Shown piece by piece: positions 42,301 through 51,502 of a stretch of 64,000 nt of DNA. The translations under genes were made by a program, and so were the position numbers. The DNA lies in contig CAZNPZ010000001.1 of assembly GCA_964575255.1 (NCBI GenBank), forward strand, positions 1-64,000, given 5' to 3'. The stretch is from JAEZHK01 sp964575255 (GTDB lineage: Bacteria; Bacillota; Clostridia; Christensenellales; Aristaeellaceae). A model generated the notes under the pieces. The model was not told the DNA's origin and did not search any database. It was given only the letters and a program-made list of their open reading frames with translations. Position 1 is the first letter of the stretch, and the number at the start of each line of letters is the position of its first letter.

Positions 42301-43734
42301 ATGTCGGATCCGGCCCTAATGCTCCTTACCGTATTCGTCCCGCTGGTCGGCGCCTGCGCGCTGCCGCTGGTCGGGCGCGCGTCGACAAACTTACGAAACG
42401 CGCTGGCGTTTCTGTTTATCGCCGTTCCGTTCGGCATCCTGTGCGCGATGTTTCCCAGGGCGCTGTCCGGCGAGCCGTATTCCTTTGACATCACACTGCC
42501 GCTGGGCCTCAGTTTCGGCTTCCACGCCGACGGCTTGGCGGTTTTCATGGCGATGATCTCATCGTTCCTGGGGCTGATCATCGTACTGTATTCCTTCGGG
42601 TATCTTGGTCATTACCCGAATCAGAACGAGTATTACTTCTACGTGGTATTGTTCCTGGGCGCGATGATGGGCATCACGCTGACGACCAACCTGATCTTCC
42701 TCTACGGTTTCTGGGAGCTTTCCGCGCTCGCCTGCTGGCGGCTGATCGGTTACTTCCGCGAAAAGGAAAACGTGCGCCGCGCCAACAAGGCGTTTTTAAT
42801 CACCGGTATTGGCGCGCTGGTCATGCTGGTGGGCTTCCTGATGGTGTACATGCAGTATGGTACGATGGATCTTCTTGCGCTTCGCGGCAGGGAGATATCA
42901 AGCGCCGCAATGCTTCTGATCCTTTTTGGTATCCTTTCCAAATCTGCAACGCTGCCGCTGCATTCCTGGCTCGCGGACGCGGGCGTCGCGCCGACGCCGG
43001 CCACCGCGCTTCTGCACGCGGCAGTCCTGGTGAAAATCGGCGTGTACGTGTACGCGCGGCTGTTCGCCGTGACGTTCCAGATTGACGCGTTCTGGCATAC
43101 GGCGGTGCCAGTGATCGCCGCGGTCAGCGCGCTCGCTTCCGCCGGGGCGGCCATCGCGGAGAACGACCTGAAGCGCATCATTGCCTATTCCACGGTCAGC
43201 CAGATCGGGTTCATCTTTCTGGGTCTCTCCATTGGCGGCGAGGCGGCGCTGGCGGGCGGGCTGATGTACATCCTGATGCACGCGATCTCCAAAGCCGGTC
43301 TCTTCCTGTGCGCGGGCATCGTGGAGCACAGCCTGCACACCAAGGACATCCGGAAGATGGGCGGCCTCGCAAAGTTCCTGCCGTGGACGGCGGGCTCATT
43401 CTTCCTGTGCGCGTTCTCGGTCATGGGCGTTCCGCCGCTGGGCGGTTTCTTCAGTAAGGATATGGTCATCCACGGCGCGGTGGAAGCCGGGCATCCATGG
43501 ATCGCCGCGGTGTTCATCCTGGGCGCTGTGATGACGGTTCTGTACCTGATGCGCGCGTTCTACCGGGTGTTCCTGGGCGCGTCCCACGCGGAGCACACGC
43601 CGCATGAAGGCGGTACGATGGTATTTTCCGTTTCGCTGCTCGCGGCGCTGTCGATCGCAAGCGGACTTTTGATCTACTATCCGGCGACCCTGGTTCAGGC
43701 GATTGTTTCGCAGATGGCGGTGATCATCCAATGA
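42301..43734 (+). CDS. Hydrogenase membrane subunit, NuoL/M-like ion-pumping protein (1)
   Basis: 477-aa, about 14-helix antiporter-like subunit of the complex I/Mrp family. It keeps the helix 5 Glu (YGFWELSALACWRLIGY), the helix 7-8 motif LPLHSWLADAGVAPTPATALLHAAVLVKIG with its Lys, and the later Lys near FSKDMVIHG. RBS GGGGGG at 7 nt. It is first of 12 genes, and the stop overlaps the next start by 4 bp. It pumps H+ or Na+ when the hydrogenase turns over (inferred from homologous complexes). Confidence 0.88.
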   Translation: MSDPALMLLTVFVPLVGACALPLVGRASTNLRNALAFLFIAVPFGILCAMFPRALSGEPYSFDITLPLGLSFGFHADGLAVFMAMISSFLGLIIVLYSFGYLGHYPNQNEYYFYVVLFLGAMMGITLTTNLIFLYGFWELSALACWRLIGYFREKENVRRANKAFLITGIGALVMLVGFLMVYMQYGTMDLLALRGREISSAAMLLILFGILSKSATLPLHSWLADAGVAPTPATALLHAAVLVKIGVYVYARLFAVTFQIDAFWHTAVPVIAAVSALASAGAAIAENDLKRIIAYSTVSQIGFIFLGLSIGGEAALAGGLMYILMHAISKAGLFLCAGIVEHSLHTKDIRKMGGLAKFLPWTAGSFFLCAFSVMGVPPLGGFFSKDMVIHGAVEAGHPWIAAVFILGAVMTVLYLMRAFYRVFLGASHAEHTPHEGGTMVFSVSLLAALSIASGLLIYYPATLVQAIVSQMAVIIQ

Positions 43735-45251
43735 GTGTCAGCGTGGATTCGTTCCTTCCTATATTTCTGGTGCTGCTGCCCGCGTCCTTCGGTGCGCTGA
43801 TCCTCGCAATGCCGAACAGGATGCGCGCCGCGCGCCCTGTCGCGCTGGCGATTGGCGCGGCGGCAACGTTCGCGCTTGTGTGCTCCATGCTAGGCCAGTC
43901 GCTATCGTTCACCCGCGCATGGGCGGGCTGGGGCATGGACTTTTCCCTGAAATTCTCTCCTCGGAGCGGCGCGATGATCCTTGCGGCGACGGCGCTGACA
44001 TTCCTGATCGCGGTCTTCGCCTCGTTCAAGAAAGCGTCGTCTTCCAGTGACCGGTTGTTTGCATTCGGCGGGATGTGCGCGCTCGCGATGGCGAATGGCG
44101 CGCTTTTAGCCAACAACCTGGTGGCGATGCTGTTTTTCTGGCAGGGGATGTGGCTCCCGTTGTTTCTCATGATCCGCGCGGGCGGCGAAAATGCCTGGCG
44201 CACGTCGGTCAAGGCGTTGTTCACGACGGCCGCAGCGGATCTTACGATGATCCTGGGCATCGTCTTTACAAGCCTTGCCGCGGAGAGCATGACGATGGAC
44301 GCGATGCATGCGCACATGAACACGCTGGGTACGGCGGGCTTCCTCCTGATGGCGGTGGGCGCCGCCGCGAAGCTGGGCGCGATCCCGTTCCACGGCTGGA
44401 TGTACAATGCGGCGGAGGATGCGCCTTCCCCGTTCATGGCACTGATCCCCGGCTCTTTGAATCTCCTTCTGGGCGCGAACCTTTTGTCCCAGTTCCCCGG
44501 CATGTTTGAGATCGGCGGAGATTCCTTCGCGCCCCTCCTCGTCATGATCGTCGGCGCGGGTACGGTGCTCGTGTCCGGATTTTTGACGCTGACCGCTGTC
44601 CGCCATCAAATGCTCGCGGTCGCGCTGACCATCGCGCAGGGCGGCGCGCTGATCCTCGGTGTAACAACTTCGGCAGGCGGCGTCTTTGCCTATGCGGCCA
44701 TCTTCGCGGCGACGGCGGGTGTTGGCCTCTTCCTCTCCGCGGGCGTGCTGGATGGTTCGAAAGATCGGAAGAAGCCACTTGTGACCGCCGTATTCTACCT
44801 CTCGGCGCTGGTGGCTGTGGCCGTCGCGTTTTCATGTGCGATCTGCCGCATCGCGCTGACGGACGGGGTGCTCGGCCTGATCCTGTCCATCCTGTCGCTG
44901 ATTGGCGCGATTCTGGCGGGTGCCGGCATCGTTTCGTTCGCCCGGCGCAGCGCGCTGAACCTGCCTGCCGATCAGAGCCTGCCTGCCATCACAGTCGGCA
45001 GCAAACGCTCCTGGCTGGAGGCCACGCATTGCGATCCTTATCCCGCCCTCGCCAGGGCGTTCAAGGGCTACGGAAACGTATCTCTTACCGTCAACGACGC
45101 GATCAGCTGGTTCTACGACGTGGCGGTCGTGTGGTTTGTCGGGGCGCTGTCGGGCATCGTCCGATGGGCGCACAACGGCAACCCGTCCAGGTATGTACTC
45201 TGGGTGCTTGCGGGCGTCGTACTCGTCATCGCGATCTTCTCGCTCTCCTGA
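43731..45251 (+). CDS. Hydrogenase membrane subunit, NuoL/M-like protein (2)
   Basis: 506-aa antiporter-like subunit, more divergent than its neighbours: helix 5 is MLFFWQGMWLPLFLMIRAG without the usual Glu, and the helix 7-8 motif is AIPFHGWMYNAAEDAPSPFMALIPGSLNLLLGANLL. The C terminus carries an extended amphipathic part before a last membrane helix (YVLWVLAGVVLVIAIFSL), reminiscent of the lateral helix of NuoL-type proteins. It is probably a peripheral or structural pump subunit. Confidence 0.82.
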   Translation: MSVSVDSFLPIFLVLLPASFGALILAMPNRMRAARPVALAIGAAATFALVCSMLGQSLSFTRAWAGWGMDFSLKFSPRSGAMILAATALTFLIAVFASFKKASSSSDRLFAFGGMCALAMANGALLANNLVAMLFFWQGMWLPLFLMIRAGGENAWRTSVKALFTTAAADLTMILGIVFTSLAAESMTMDAMHAHMNTLGTAGFLLMAVGAAAKLGAIPFHGWMYNAAEDAPSPFMALIPGSLNLLLGANLLSQFPGMFEIGGDSFAPLLVMIVGAGTVLVSGFLTLTAVRHQMLAVALTIAQGGALILGVTTSAGGVFAYAAIFAATAGVGLFLSAGVLDGSKDRKKPLVTAVFYLSALVAVAVAFSCAICRIALTDGVLGLILSILSLIGAILAGAGIVSFARRSALNLPADQSLPAITVGSKRSWLEATHCDPYPALARAFKGYGNVSLTVNDAISWFYDVAVVWFVGALSGIVRWAHNGNPSRYVLWVLAGVVLVIAIFSLS

Positions 45252-45277
45252 CACAGGTCATAAGGGGGAAATAGCTC

Positions 45278-46690
45278 GTGCCGTTTCTGTTTCTTGGGAT
45301 CCCGCTGGCGGCCGTGGTGATTCTGAACATCCTGACATGGAACAGCCGTAGATCTGCGCTGTGGGTGGCGGCTTCCATTGCGCTGGTTCAGGTCGGGCTG
45401 GGCGTTTGGGATCTCGTCCGCACCATCCAGACGAACGCACCGGTTGTCTCGACCTTCTTCGGGACGTTCTCTGTGGATACGTTCAGCGCGATTGTACTGA
45501 CGATCATCGGTTTCATCGGCTTTGTCACCGCAATTGTCGCGACCAATACGATCCATTCAAGCCGGTTCAGCTTCGGCAGCGCGCTGATCCTTCTGATGAT
45601 GGGCATGAACGGCGTCTCGATGGTGACGGATCTCTTCACGCTGTATGTCTTCATCGAAGTCACCGGCGCGGCTTCGTTCCTCCTGATTGCCATCGACAAA
45701 AAACGCGACGAGATCGAGGGCGCGTTCAAGTATTACCTGATGAGCGCGCTGGCCACGGCGATGATGCTGCTCTCCATCGCGTTTCTGTTCACGCTGTCCG
45801 GAGAGACTTCGTATACCGGCGTCGCGGCCTACGTCGCCTCGCTGAACGGGAATTACCCGGTGATGCTGAACGCCGCGATCCTGCTGTTTGTGATCGGGCT
45901 TTCAATCAAGTCCGGCGTTGTGCCATTCCACACATGGGTTCCAGACGCGCACTCTTCCGCGCCCTCCCCCGTTTCGGTGGTGCTGGCGGGCGTCGTCATC
46001 AAGGTTTCCGGCGTGTACGCGCTGATGCGCGTCTATCGCGATGTGTTCCTGAACGATCCGAAAATCGGCTGGGTAATGGCAATTCTGGCAGTAGTGTCCA
46101 TCCTGGTCGGCGCGCTGGGCGCGATCGGACAGACGGACATCAAGCGAATGCTGGCCTTCTCCTCCGTCAGCCAGATCGGCTACATCGTCCTGGGTGTCGC
46201 CACCGGGTCTCCGCTTGGCTTCGTGGGCGCGGTGATGCACTTCTTTAACCACGCAACGTTCAAGTCGCTGCTGTTCGTGGATTCAGCGGCGATCGTCCAT
46301 CAGACCGGCACCCGCGACATGGATCAGATGGGCGGCTTGGGCGCAAAGATGCCGGTGACAAGCATAAGTTCAATCATCGGCCTCATGTCGATGTCTGGCA
46401 TCCCGCCGCTCTCCGGTTTCTGGAGCAAACTCATTATTGTAATGGCGGTCTGGAAGATGTCCCCCGGCCTCGCGATCGCGGCGCTCGGTTTGAGCGCGCT
46501 CACGCTTGGGTATTTTCTTATCCTGCAGAAGAAAGTGTTCTTTGGAAAGACCGCGCCCAACATGGAAGCGGTCACCGAATGCGGCGGAAGCATGAAGTTC
46601 ATCGAGGTGCTGCTCTCCGCGGTCAACGTGGCGGCTGGACTCCTGTTCCCGGTTCTTTTGATCTACCTTAACGGCAGAGGCCTTCTCTGA
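45278..46690 (+). CDS. Hydrogenase membrane subunit, NuoM/N or MrpD-like protein (3)
   Basis: 470-aa antiporter-like subunit with helix 5 Glu (LYVFIEVTGAASFLLIAI), the VVPFHTWVPDAHSSAPSPVSVVLAGVVIKVSG motif and KRMLAFSSVSQIGYIVLG. It starts with GTG at 45278 after GGGGGAAA. It resembles MrpD/NuoN. The third pump module in the operon. Confidence 0.87.
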   Translation: MPFLFLGIPLAAVVILNILTWNSRRSALWVAASIALVQVGLGVWDLVRTIQTNAPVVSTFFGTFSVDTFSAIVLTIIGFIGFVTAIVATNTIHSSRFSFGSALILLMMGMNGVSMVTDLFTLYVFIEVTGAASFLLIAIDKKRDEIEGAFKYYLMSALATAMMLLSIAFLFTLSGETSYTGVAAYVASLNGNYPVMLNAAILLFVIGLSIKSGVVPFHTWVPDAHSSAPSPVSVVLAGVVIKVSGVYALMRVYRDVFLNDPKIGWVMAILAVVSILVGALGAIGQTDIKRMLAFSSVSQIGYIVLGVATGSPLGFVGAVMHFFNHATFKSLLFVDSAAIVHQTGTRDMDQMGGLGAKMPVTSISSIIGLMSMSGIPPLSGFWSKLIIVMAVWKMSPGLAIAALGLSALTLGYFLILQKKVFFGKTAPNMEAVTECGGSMKFIEVLLSAVNVAAGLLFPVLLIYLNGRGLL

Positions 46691-46721
46691 CGGTGACCAA
46701 AGCAACGGAGGGTGAAGAACT

Positions 46722-47228
46722 TTGAACCTTACGGTGATCATCCTGCTCTTGGTCGGGCTTATCATTACCGCCCTGATGACGGTCATGATCCGCGACCTGC
46801 TCAAAGCCGCGGTCTCGCTGGCGGCGCTCAGCGCCGTTCTGACGGTGATCCTGTTTCTCCTGAAAGCACCGCTCGCGGCGGTATTTGAACTGTCCGTCTG
46901 CGCGGGGCTGATCACGGTGGTGTTCATCAGCACGATCAGCATGACCAAACTGCGTACAAAGGACCAGGTCGCCGAGCACCGAGAGGAGCGCCGCAAGCGC
47001 TTCAGACTCCTGCCGGTCATCGTGATCGCGCTGACCAGCGCCGCGCTGGCGCTGATGATCCCCCACCTCGGAGAACTGATCCCCACCGCGGTTCCGCACG
47101 TAACCACCGCCGCGGAGGCCGCTGTGTTCTGGAACGACCGCCAGGCGGATCTTTTCGGGCAGATCGCGATCGCGCTTGCGGGCGTGTTCGGCGTCCTGAT
47201 CTTCTTCAAGGAGGTCAACAAGTCATGA
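46722..47228 (+). CDS. NuoJ-like hydrogenase membrane subunit
   Basis: 168-aa protein with about five membrane helices. The first half (VIILLLVGLIITALMTVMIRDLLKAAVSLAALSAVLTVILFLLKAPLAAVFELSVCAGLITVVFIS) matches NuoJ/MbhD-type subunits that contain the pi-bulge helix region. It starts with TTG at 46722 after GGAGGGTGAAG. The stop overlaps the next gene by 4 bp. Confidence 0.82.
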   Translation: MNLTVIILLLVGLIITALMTVMIRDLLKAAVSLAALSAVLTVILFLLKAPLAAVFELSVCAGLITVVFISTISMTKLRTKDQVAEHREERRKRFRLLPVIVIALTSAALALMIPHLGELIPTAVPHVTTAAEAAVFWNDRQADLFGQIAIALAGVFGVLIFFKEVNKS

Positions 47229-47533
47229 GCTTGCTCTACACCCTGTTTTTGATCGGTGCCGCGCTTTTGATCGCAATCGGCGTGTACGGCATCGTCGAGA
47301 CGAGGAACCTGATGCGCATCCTCCTGTCTGTGGAAGTCCTCACCAAGGCGGTGACGCTGATGATGATCGCCGCGGGCTACGAAACCGGCAAGATGGGCAT
47401 TGCGCAGTCGTTCGTGATCACGATCATCGTGATCGAGGTCATGCTCTTGGTCATCGCTACCGGCATCCTCTTCGGCGCGTACCGCAACAACGGTTCGATT
47501 CTGACCGACCACCTGAAGAACCTCAGAGGATAA
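47225..47533 (+). CDS. NuoK/MrpC-like hydrogenase membrane subunit
   Basis: 102-aa three-helix protein: GVYGIVETRNLMRILLSVEVLTKAVTLMM has the conserved membrane Glu of NuoK, followed by FVITIIVIEVMLLVIATGILFG with the second Glu. It is part of the proton channel connecting to the antiporter modules. Confidence 0.9.
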   Translation: MSLLYTLFLIGAALLIAIGVYGIVETRNLMRILLSVEVLTKAVTLMMIAAGYETGKMGIAQSFVITIIVIEVMLLVIATGILFGAYRNNGSILTDHLKNLRG

Positions 47534-47572
47534 GTTGGCCGCCTGATTTCGATGAATGGATGGAGGCATCCG

Positions 47573-47893
47573 ATGGAAAACTTTCTCTTGTCGCCGCCGG
47601 TCGCGTTTCTGATTCTGCTCGCGATCTCCTTTGGCGTATCGCTGATTTCAAAGCGGCTTGCCGCCCGCGGAGACGACGTGGGCAACAAGATGCAGGCCTA
47701 CGCCTGCGGCGAGAGCATGGAGGAGAACCAGGGCCAGCCGGACTATACGCAGTTCTTTAAATTCGCGTTCTTCTTCACCATCATGCACGTGGTCGTGCTG
47801 CTGGTGGCCACCGATCCGGCGGGTCTAACGATCACGTCGGCGGTATACCTGGGCGTGACGGTGCTTGCGCTGTTCATGCTGCTGCGGAGGTAA
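47573..47893 (+). CDS. NuoA-like hydrogenase membrane subunit
   Basis: 106-aa three-helix protein like NuoA: first helix (PPVAFLILLAISFGVSLIS), the cytoplasmic loop KMQAYACGESMEENQGQPDYTQFFKFAFFF with the loop Cys, and two more helices. ATG 47573 has ATGGAGG 6 nt upstream. In complex I this loop lines the quinone chamber, so its presence next to a [NiFe] catalytic subunit is notable. Confidence 0.85.
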   Translation: MENFLLSPPVAFLILLAISFGVSLISKRLAARGDDVGNKMQAYACGESMEENQGQPDYTQFFKFAFFFTIMHVVVLLVATDPAGLTITSAVYLGVTVLALFMLLRR

Positions 47894-47896
47894 AGA

Positions 47897-48448
47897 ATGA
47901 AAATCGTCGACCGAATCATCAACTGGTCCAGACTGAAGTCTCCCTGGATCATCCACTTCAACTCCGGCGCGTGCAACGCCTGCGACATCGAAGTCCTTGC
48001 CGCGCTGACGCCGCGCTACGATGTGGAGCGCTTCGGCGTGCTCTTAAAAGGAAGCCCCCGGCACGCGGATGTTCTCGTCTGCTCCGGACCGGTCACGATG
48101 CAGCAGCGGGATCGGCTCGTCACCATCTATCAGCAGATGCCCGAACCCAAGTTCGTGATCGCGGTGGGCACCTGCGCGTGCTCCGCGGGCGTTTTTGAGG
48201 GATGCTACTGCGTAGAGGGCGGTATCGACACCGCGATCCCAGTGAACATGTACGTGCCCGGCTGCCCCGCAAAACCGGAGGCGATCATCGACGGTGTCGT
48301 GAAACTCCTGTCAACGCTCGAGAGCAAGGCACCCAAAAAGTCCGAAAAGAAGAAAGCGCCGGACTCCTCGCCTGAAACCGAGAACACCCAGACTGACGAC
48401 GCGGCGAAAGAAAATGAAGCATCCCCGGCGGAATCCACAAAGGCGTAA
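47897..48448 (+). CDS. [NiFe] hydrogenase small subunit (NuoB-like)
   Basis: 183 aa. Binds the proximal [4Fe-4S] cluster that passes electrons to or from the NiFe site. Ligand motifs: SGACNACDIE (Cys26, Cys29), GTCACSAGVF and PGCPAKPE. The CxxC spacing is the hydrogenase type rather than the adjacent Cys-Cys of true NuoB. The last 35-40 residues are a charged, low-complexity Lys/Glu/Ser tail not seen in the core family. Confidence 0.92.
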   Translation: MKIVDRIINWSRLKSPWIIHFNSGACNACDIEVLAALTPRYDVERFGVLLKGSPRHADVLVCSGPVTMQQRDRLVTIYQQMPEPKFVIAVGTCACSAGVFEGCYCVEGGIDTAIPVNMYVPGCPAKPEAIIDGVVKLLSTLESKAPKKSEKKKAPDSSPETENTQTDDAAKENEASPAESTKA

Positions 48449-48460
48449 GGGAGCGGGCGT

Positions 48461-48985
48461 ATGGAATTGACTCTGGAACGGGAAAACAGCATTTTAAACC
48501 GTTTGGCCGAGCGCTTCGGCCTGGACGCAAGCCAGGCGGTCGTAAAAACGCGCAAGATCTATCTGAGCGCGCCCGAAGAAACCTTCATGGACGCGCTGAA
48601 ATTCCTGCGCGATGAACTGGGCTTTGATCATCTGTGCACCATCACCGGCCTCGATACCGGCGAGAACTTCGAATTCCTCTACCACGTCGCGGAGCCGGAG
48701 GGCATCGTTCTGACGCTGAAATTCAAGACCCGGCGGGAAGACCCTGTGGTCATCCAGTCGGTACTTCCGATTTACAATGGCGCGACCTTCTATGAGCGGG
48801 AGCTGGAGAGCCTGCTGGGCGTCAAGGTCGAAGGCCTGACGCCGGGTCGCCAGTATCCGCTGCCCGACAACTGGCCCAAGGGGCAGTACCCGATGCGCAA
48901 GGACTGGATACCTGGCGCATCCGCGGGCGCCGCGGTCGAAACCGCCGCGAAGCCCAAACTTTCCGATCCCGCAAAGGGGGTATAA
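48461..48985 (+). CDS. NuoC-like hydrogenase subunit
   Basis: 174 aa. The 30-kDa-subunit domain is recognisable from LGFDHLCTITGLDTGENFEFLYHVA, VQSVLPIYNGATFYERELESLLGVKVEG and LPDNWPKGQYPMRKDW. It supports the interface of small and large subunits. It ends 2 bp before the large subunit start. Confidence 0.9.
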   Translation: MELTLERENSILNRLAERFGLDASQAVVKTRKIYLSAPEETFMDALKFLRDELGFDHLCTITGLDTGENFEFLYHVAEPEGIVLTLKFKTRREDPVVIQSVLPIYNGATFYERELESLLGVKVEGLTPGRQYPLPDNWPKGQYPMRKDWIPGASAGAAVETAAKPKLSDPAKGV

Positions 48986-48987
48986 GC

Positions 48988-50208
48988 ATGAAAAAAGACA
49001 ACCGGATCATGATCCCGCTGGGACCTCAGCATCCCGCGCTGGAGGAACCGGAAAGTTTCAATCTGCTGTTGGACGGCGAACGCGTCGCGGCGGCGGCGGT
49101 CGCGCTGGGCTACAACCACCGCGGCATGGAAAAAGCGGCGGAGAGCCGCACCTATATCCAGAATATTTACCTGCTGGAGCGCATCTGCGGCATCTGCTCC
49201 CACTCCCACTCCACCTGCTATGTGCAGACGGTGGAGACGCTGGCGGGCGTGGAGGTTCCCCGCCGCGCGCTGTACCTGCGCGCGATGATCGGCGAACTGG
49301 AACGCATCCATAGCCATCTTCTCTGGCTTGGCATCGCGGGGCACGAGATCGGCTTCATGTCGCTGTTCATGTATGCGTGGCGCGACCGAGAGATCGTCAT
49401 GGACATCCTGGAAATGCTGACCGGTAACCGCATCAACTACGGCATGAACGCCATCGGGGGCGTGCGCCGCGACATCACCCCCGAACAGGCCGCGAAAGTC
49501 CTGGAAGCTGTCGACGCGCTGCAGGCCCGAACCGAATACTATAAAATGGCGGTTCTAGCCGAGGAGACCGTCGCGCAGCGACTCGCTGGCGTCGGAAAAC
49601 TCTCCAAAGAGGACGGCCTTCGGCTTGGCGCGACCGGCCCGGTTCTCCGCGCGGCCGGTATAAAACGGGATGTCCGCCGCGATGACCCCACTGGCATCTA
49701 TCCTGAGCTTGATTTTGAAGTCATCACCGACGACCACGCCGACGTATTCGGCCGCACGGTCGTGCGCGTCCTCGAACTGATGGAGAGCTACAAGATCATC
49801 CGCCAGATTATCCAGCAGATGCCCGAAGGCCCGATCTCCGTGCGGGTTCCGCCGCGCATTCCGGCGGGCGAAGCGATCAGCCGCTATGAAGCGCCGCGCG
49901 GCGAGGACATCCACTATACCCGCTCCAACGGCACCGATAAGCCTGAACGCGTCAAGGAGCGCGCCCCAACGCTCGCGAACCTCGCCGCGATCACCCACAT
50001 GATCGAGGGCGGATACCTCGCGGACGTGCCCATCATCATCGCGGCGATCGACCCGTGCTTCTCCTGCACCGACCGCTCGGTGCGCGTCACGGACGTCTCC
50101 TCCGGCCGCGAAAAGCTGTTCGACTGGGAAGGCCTCCGCAAGTACAGTGTGGACTGGTATCGCAAACAGGGCGTCGACCTGACGACCTTTACCCTGAAGG
50201 GAGTATGA
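48988..50208 (+). CDS. Group 4 energy-converting [NiFe] hydrogenase large subunit
   Basis: 406 aa, NuoD-like fold but with all four NiFe cysteines: ERICGICSHSH (Cys67, Cys70) and DPCFSCTDR (Cys357, Cys360). It is therefore a hydrogenase, not a quinone reductase. A 43-residue tail follows DPCFSCTDR, in line with C-terminal processing after Arg363 by the protease encoded three genes on. It oxidises or evolves H2 with ferredoxin via the small and 4Fe-4S subunits. Confidence 0.94.
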   Translation: MKKDNRIMIPLGPQHPALEEPESFNLLLDGERVAAAAVALGYNHRGMEKAAESRTYIQNIYLLERICGICSHSHSTCYVQTVETLAGVEVPRRALYLRAMIGELERIHSHLLWLGIAGHEIGFMSLFMYAWRDREIVMDILEMLTGNRINYGMNAIGGVRRDITPEQAAKVLEAVDALQARTEYYKMAVLAEETVAQRLAGVGKLSKEDGLRLGATGPVLRAAGIKRDVRRDDPTGIYPELDFEVITDDHADVFGRTVVRVLELMESYKIIRQIIQQMPEGPISVRVPPRIPAGEAISRYEAPRGEDIHYTRSNGTDKPERVKERAPTLANLAAITHMIEGGYLADVPIIIAAIDPCFSCTDRSVRVTDVSSGREKLFDWEGLRKYSVDWYRKQGVDLTTFTLKGV

Positions 50209-51155
50209 TCGGCTTGCTACTTGCCCTGTTCCAGATCGTGATCTTTCCGGGCTTTCTGTTCCTGGGTTCGCTGTCGTTGGTGTTTGAGTACGTCGACCGC
50301 AAGCTGTACGCCCTGATGCAGAACCGCGTAGGCCCGCCCTGGTACCAGCCGCTGGCGGATCTGCTAAAGCTATTGTCCAAGGAGACCATCATCCCCCGCG
50401 ACGTGGAGCCACGCCTGTTCAGCGCGATTCCAGTGTTCGCGTTCGCGGCGACCTGCGCGGCGTTTCTGTACATCCCGATCTGGGGCGTTAAGTCGCTGAT
50501 GCCCTTTGACAGCGACCTGATCGTGGTCATGTACTTTCTGACCATCCCGGCGCTGACATTCTTTCTGGCGGGCTGGTTCTCGTCGTCGCTGTACGCGGAA
50601 CTGGGCGCGATCCGCGCGATGACGCAGCTGTTCGCCTACGAGGTGCCGCTGTACATGGCGCTTCTTGGACCGGCGCTGCTGGCGGGCACTTGGTCGATCA
50701 GCGGCATCTCGCTGTTCTACCACCAGCACCCGGCGCTGATCCTCGTCAACATCCCGGCGCTCCTCGTATCCTTCGTCACCGCGCAGGGGAAACTGGAGCG
50801 TGCGCCGTTTGACATCCCCGACGCCGAGACCGAGATCGTCGGCGGCACGTTCACCGAGTACAGCGGGCGGCTGCTCGCGATGTTCAAGATGACGATGAGC
50901 ACCGAGCTGGTCGTGCTGGCGGCCTTGATCTCCGCCATCTTTTTCCCGCTGTTTCTCGGCGGAAACGCCGTCGTCGGCTTTTTGCTGTTCCTGATCAAGG
51001 TACTGGTCGTCGTATTCCTGCTGGCGCTGATGCGCGCGGCGCTCGCCCGCTTCCGCATGGATCAGATGATCGACTTCTGCTGGAAGGTGCTCGCGCCGGT
51101 TTCCCTTGCCCAAATCCTGATCGACCTGATCGTCAAAGGAGTGCTCCTCAGATGA
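50205..51155 (+). CDS. NuoH-like membrane anchor subunit
   Basis: 316-aa, eight-helix subunit anchoring the catalytic arm. It has YVDRKLYALMQNRVGPPWYQPLADLLKLLSKE and the hallmark ERAPFDIPDAETEIVGGTFTEYSG. ATG 50205 overlaps the large-subunit stop (ATGA). The longer upstream frame is a shadow of the large-subunit gene. Confidence 0.94.
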   Translation: MIGLLLALFQIVIFPGFLFLGSLSLVFEYVDRKLYALMQNRVGPPWYQPLADLLKLLSKETIIPRDVEPRLFSAIPVFAFAATCAAFLYIPIWGVKSLMPFDSDLIVVMYFLTIPALTFFLAGWFSSSLYAELGAIRAMTQLFAYEVPLYMALLGPALLAGTWSISGISLFYHQHPALILVNIPALLVSFVTAQGKLERAPFDIPDAETEIVGGTFTEYSGRLLAMFKMTMSTELVVLAALISAIFFPLFLGGNAVVGFLLFLIKVLVVVFLLALMRAALARFRMDQMIDFCWKVLAPVSLAQILIDLIVKGVLLR

Positions 51156-51499
51156 AAACGACGGGCACGATGGTTCCCCTGCTACTCAATATGATGACCA
51201 AGAAGGCCAATACCGTCATGTACCCCGCGGTGAAACTTCAGGTTCCAGACAAGTTTCGCGGCGCGCTGAAGTTCCACGCGGACAAATGTGTTGGCTGCAA
51301 GCTGTGCATGCGCGTTTGCCCCTCAAACGCGATCACCATCGAGAAGGTCGCTGACAAACAGTACAAGGCCGTCGTCCATCTGGACAAATGCCTGTACTGC
51401 GGCCAGTGCGTGGATACCTGCAACAAAGCCGCATTGGAAAATACCCAGGATTTCGAGCTGGCCAGCGCCGATAAAGAATCCTTGACGGTGGAAATCTGA
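51152..51499 (+). CDS. NuoI-like 4Fe-4S ferredoxin subunit
   Basis: 115 aa with two cluster motifs, CVGCKLCMRVCP and CLYCGQCVDTC. It links soluble ferredoxin to the small-subunit cluster. It overlaps the NuoH-like gene by 4 bp. Confidence 0.94.
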   Translation: MKTTGTMVPLLLNMMTKKANTVMYPAVKLQVPDKFRGALKFHADKCVGCKLCMRVCPSNAITIEKVADKQYKAVVHLDKCLYCGQCVDTCNKAALENTQDFELASADKESLTVEI

Positions 51500-51502
51500 A
51501 CC

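Noticed and set aside
48988..50208. NADH:quinone oxidoreductase subunit D
   Set aside because: All four NiFe-binding cysteines are present, and a maturation protease and hyp genes are nearby, so it is a hydrogenase rather than a complex I subunit.
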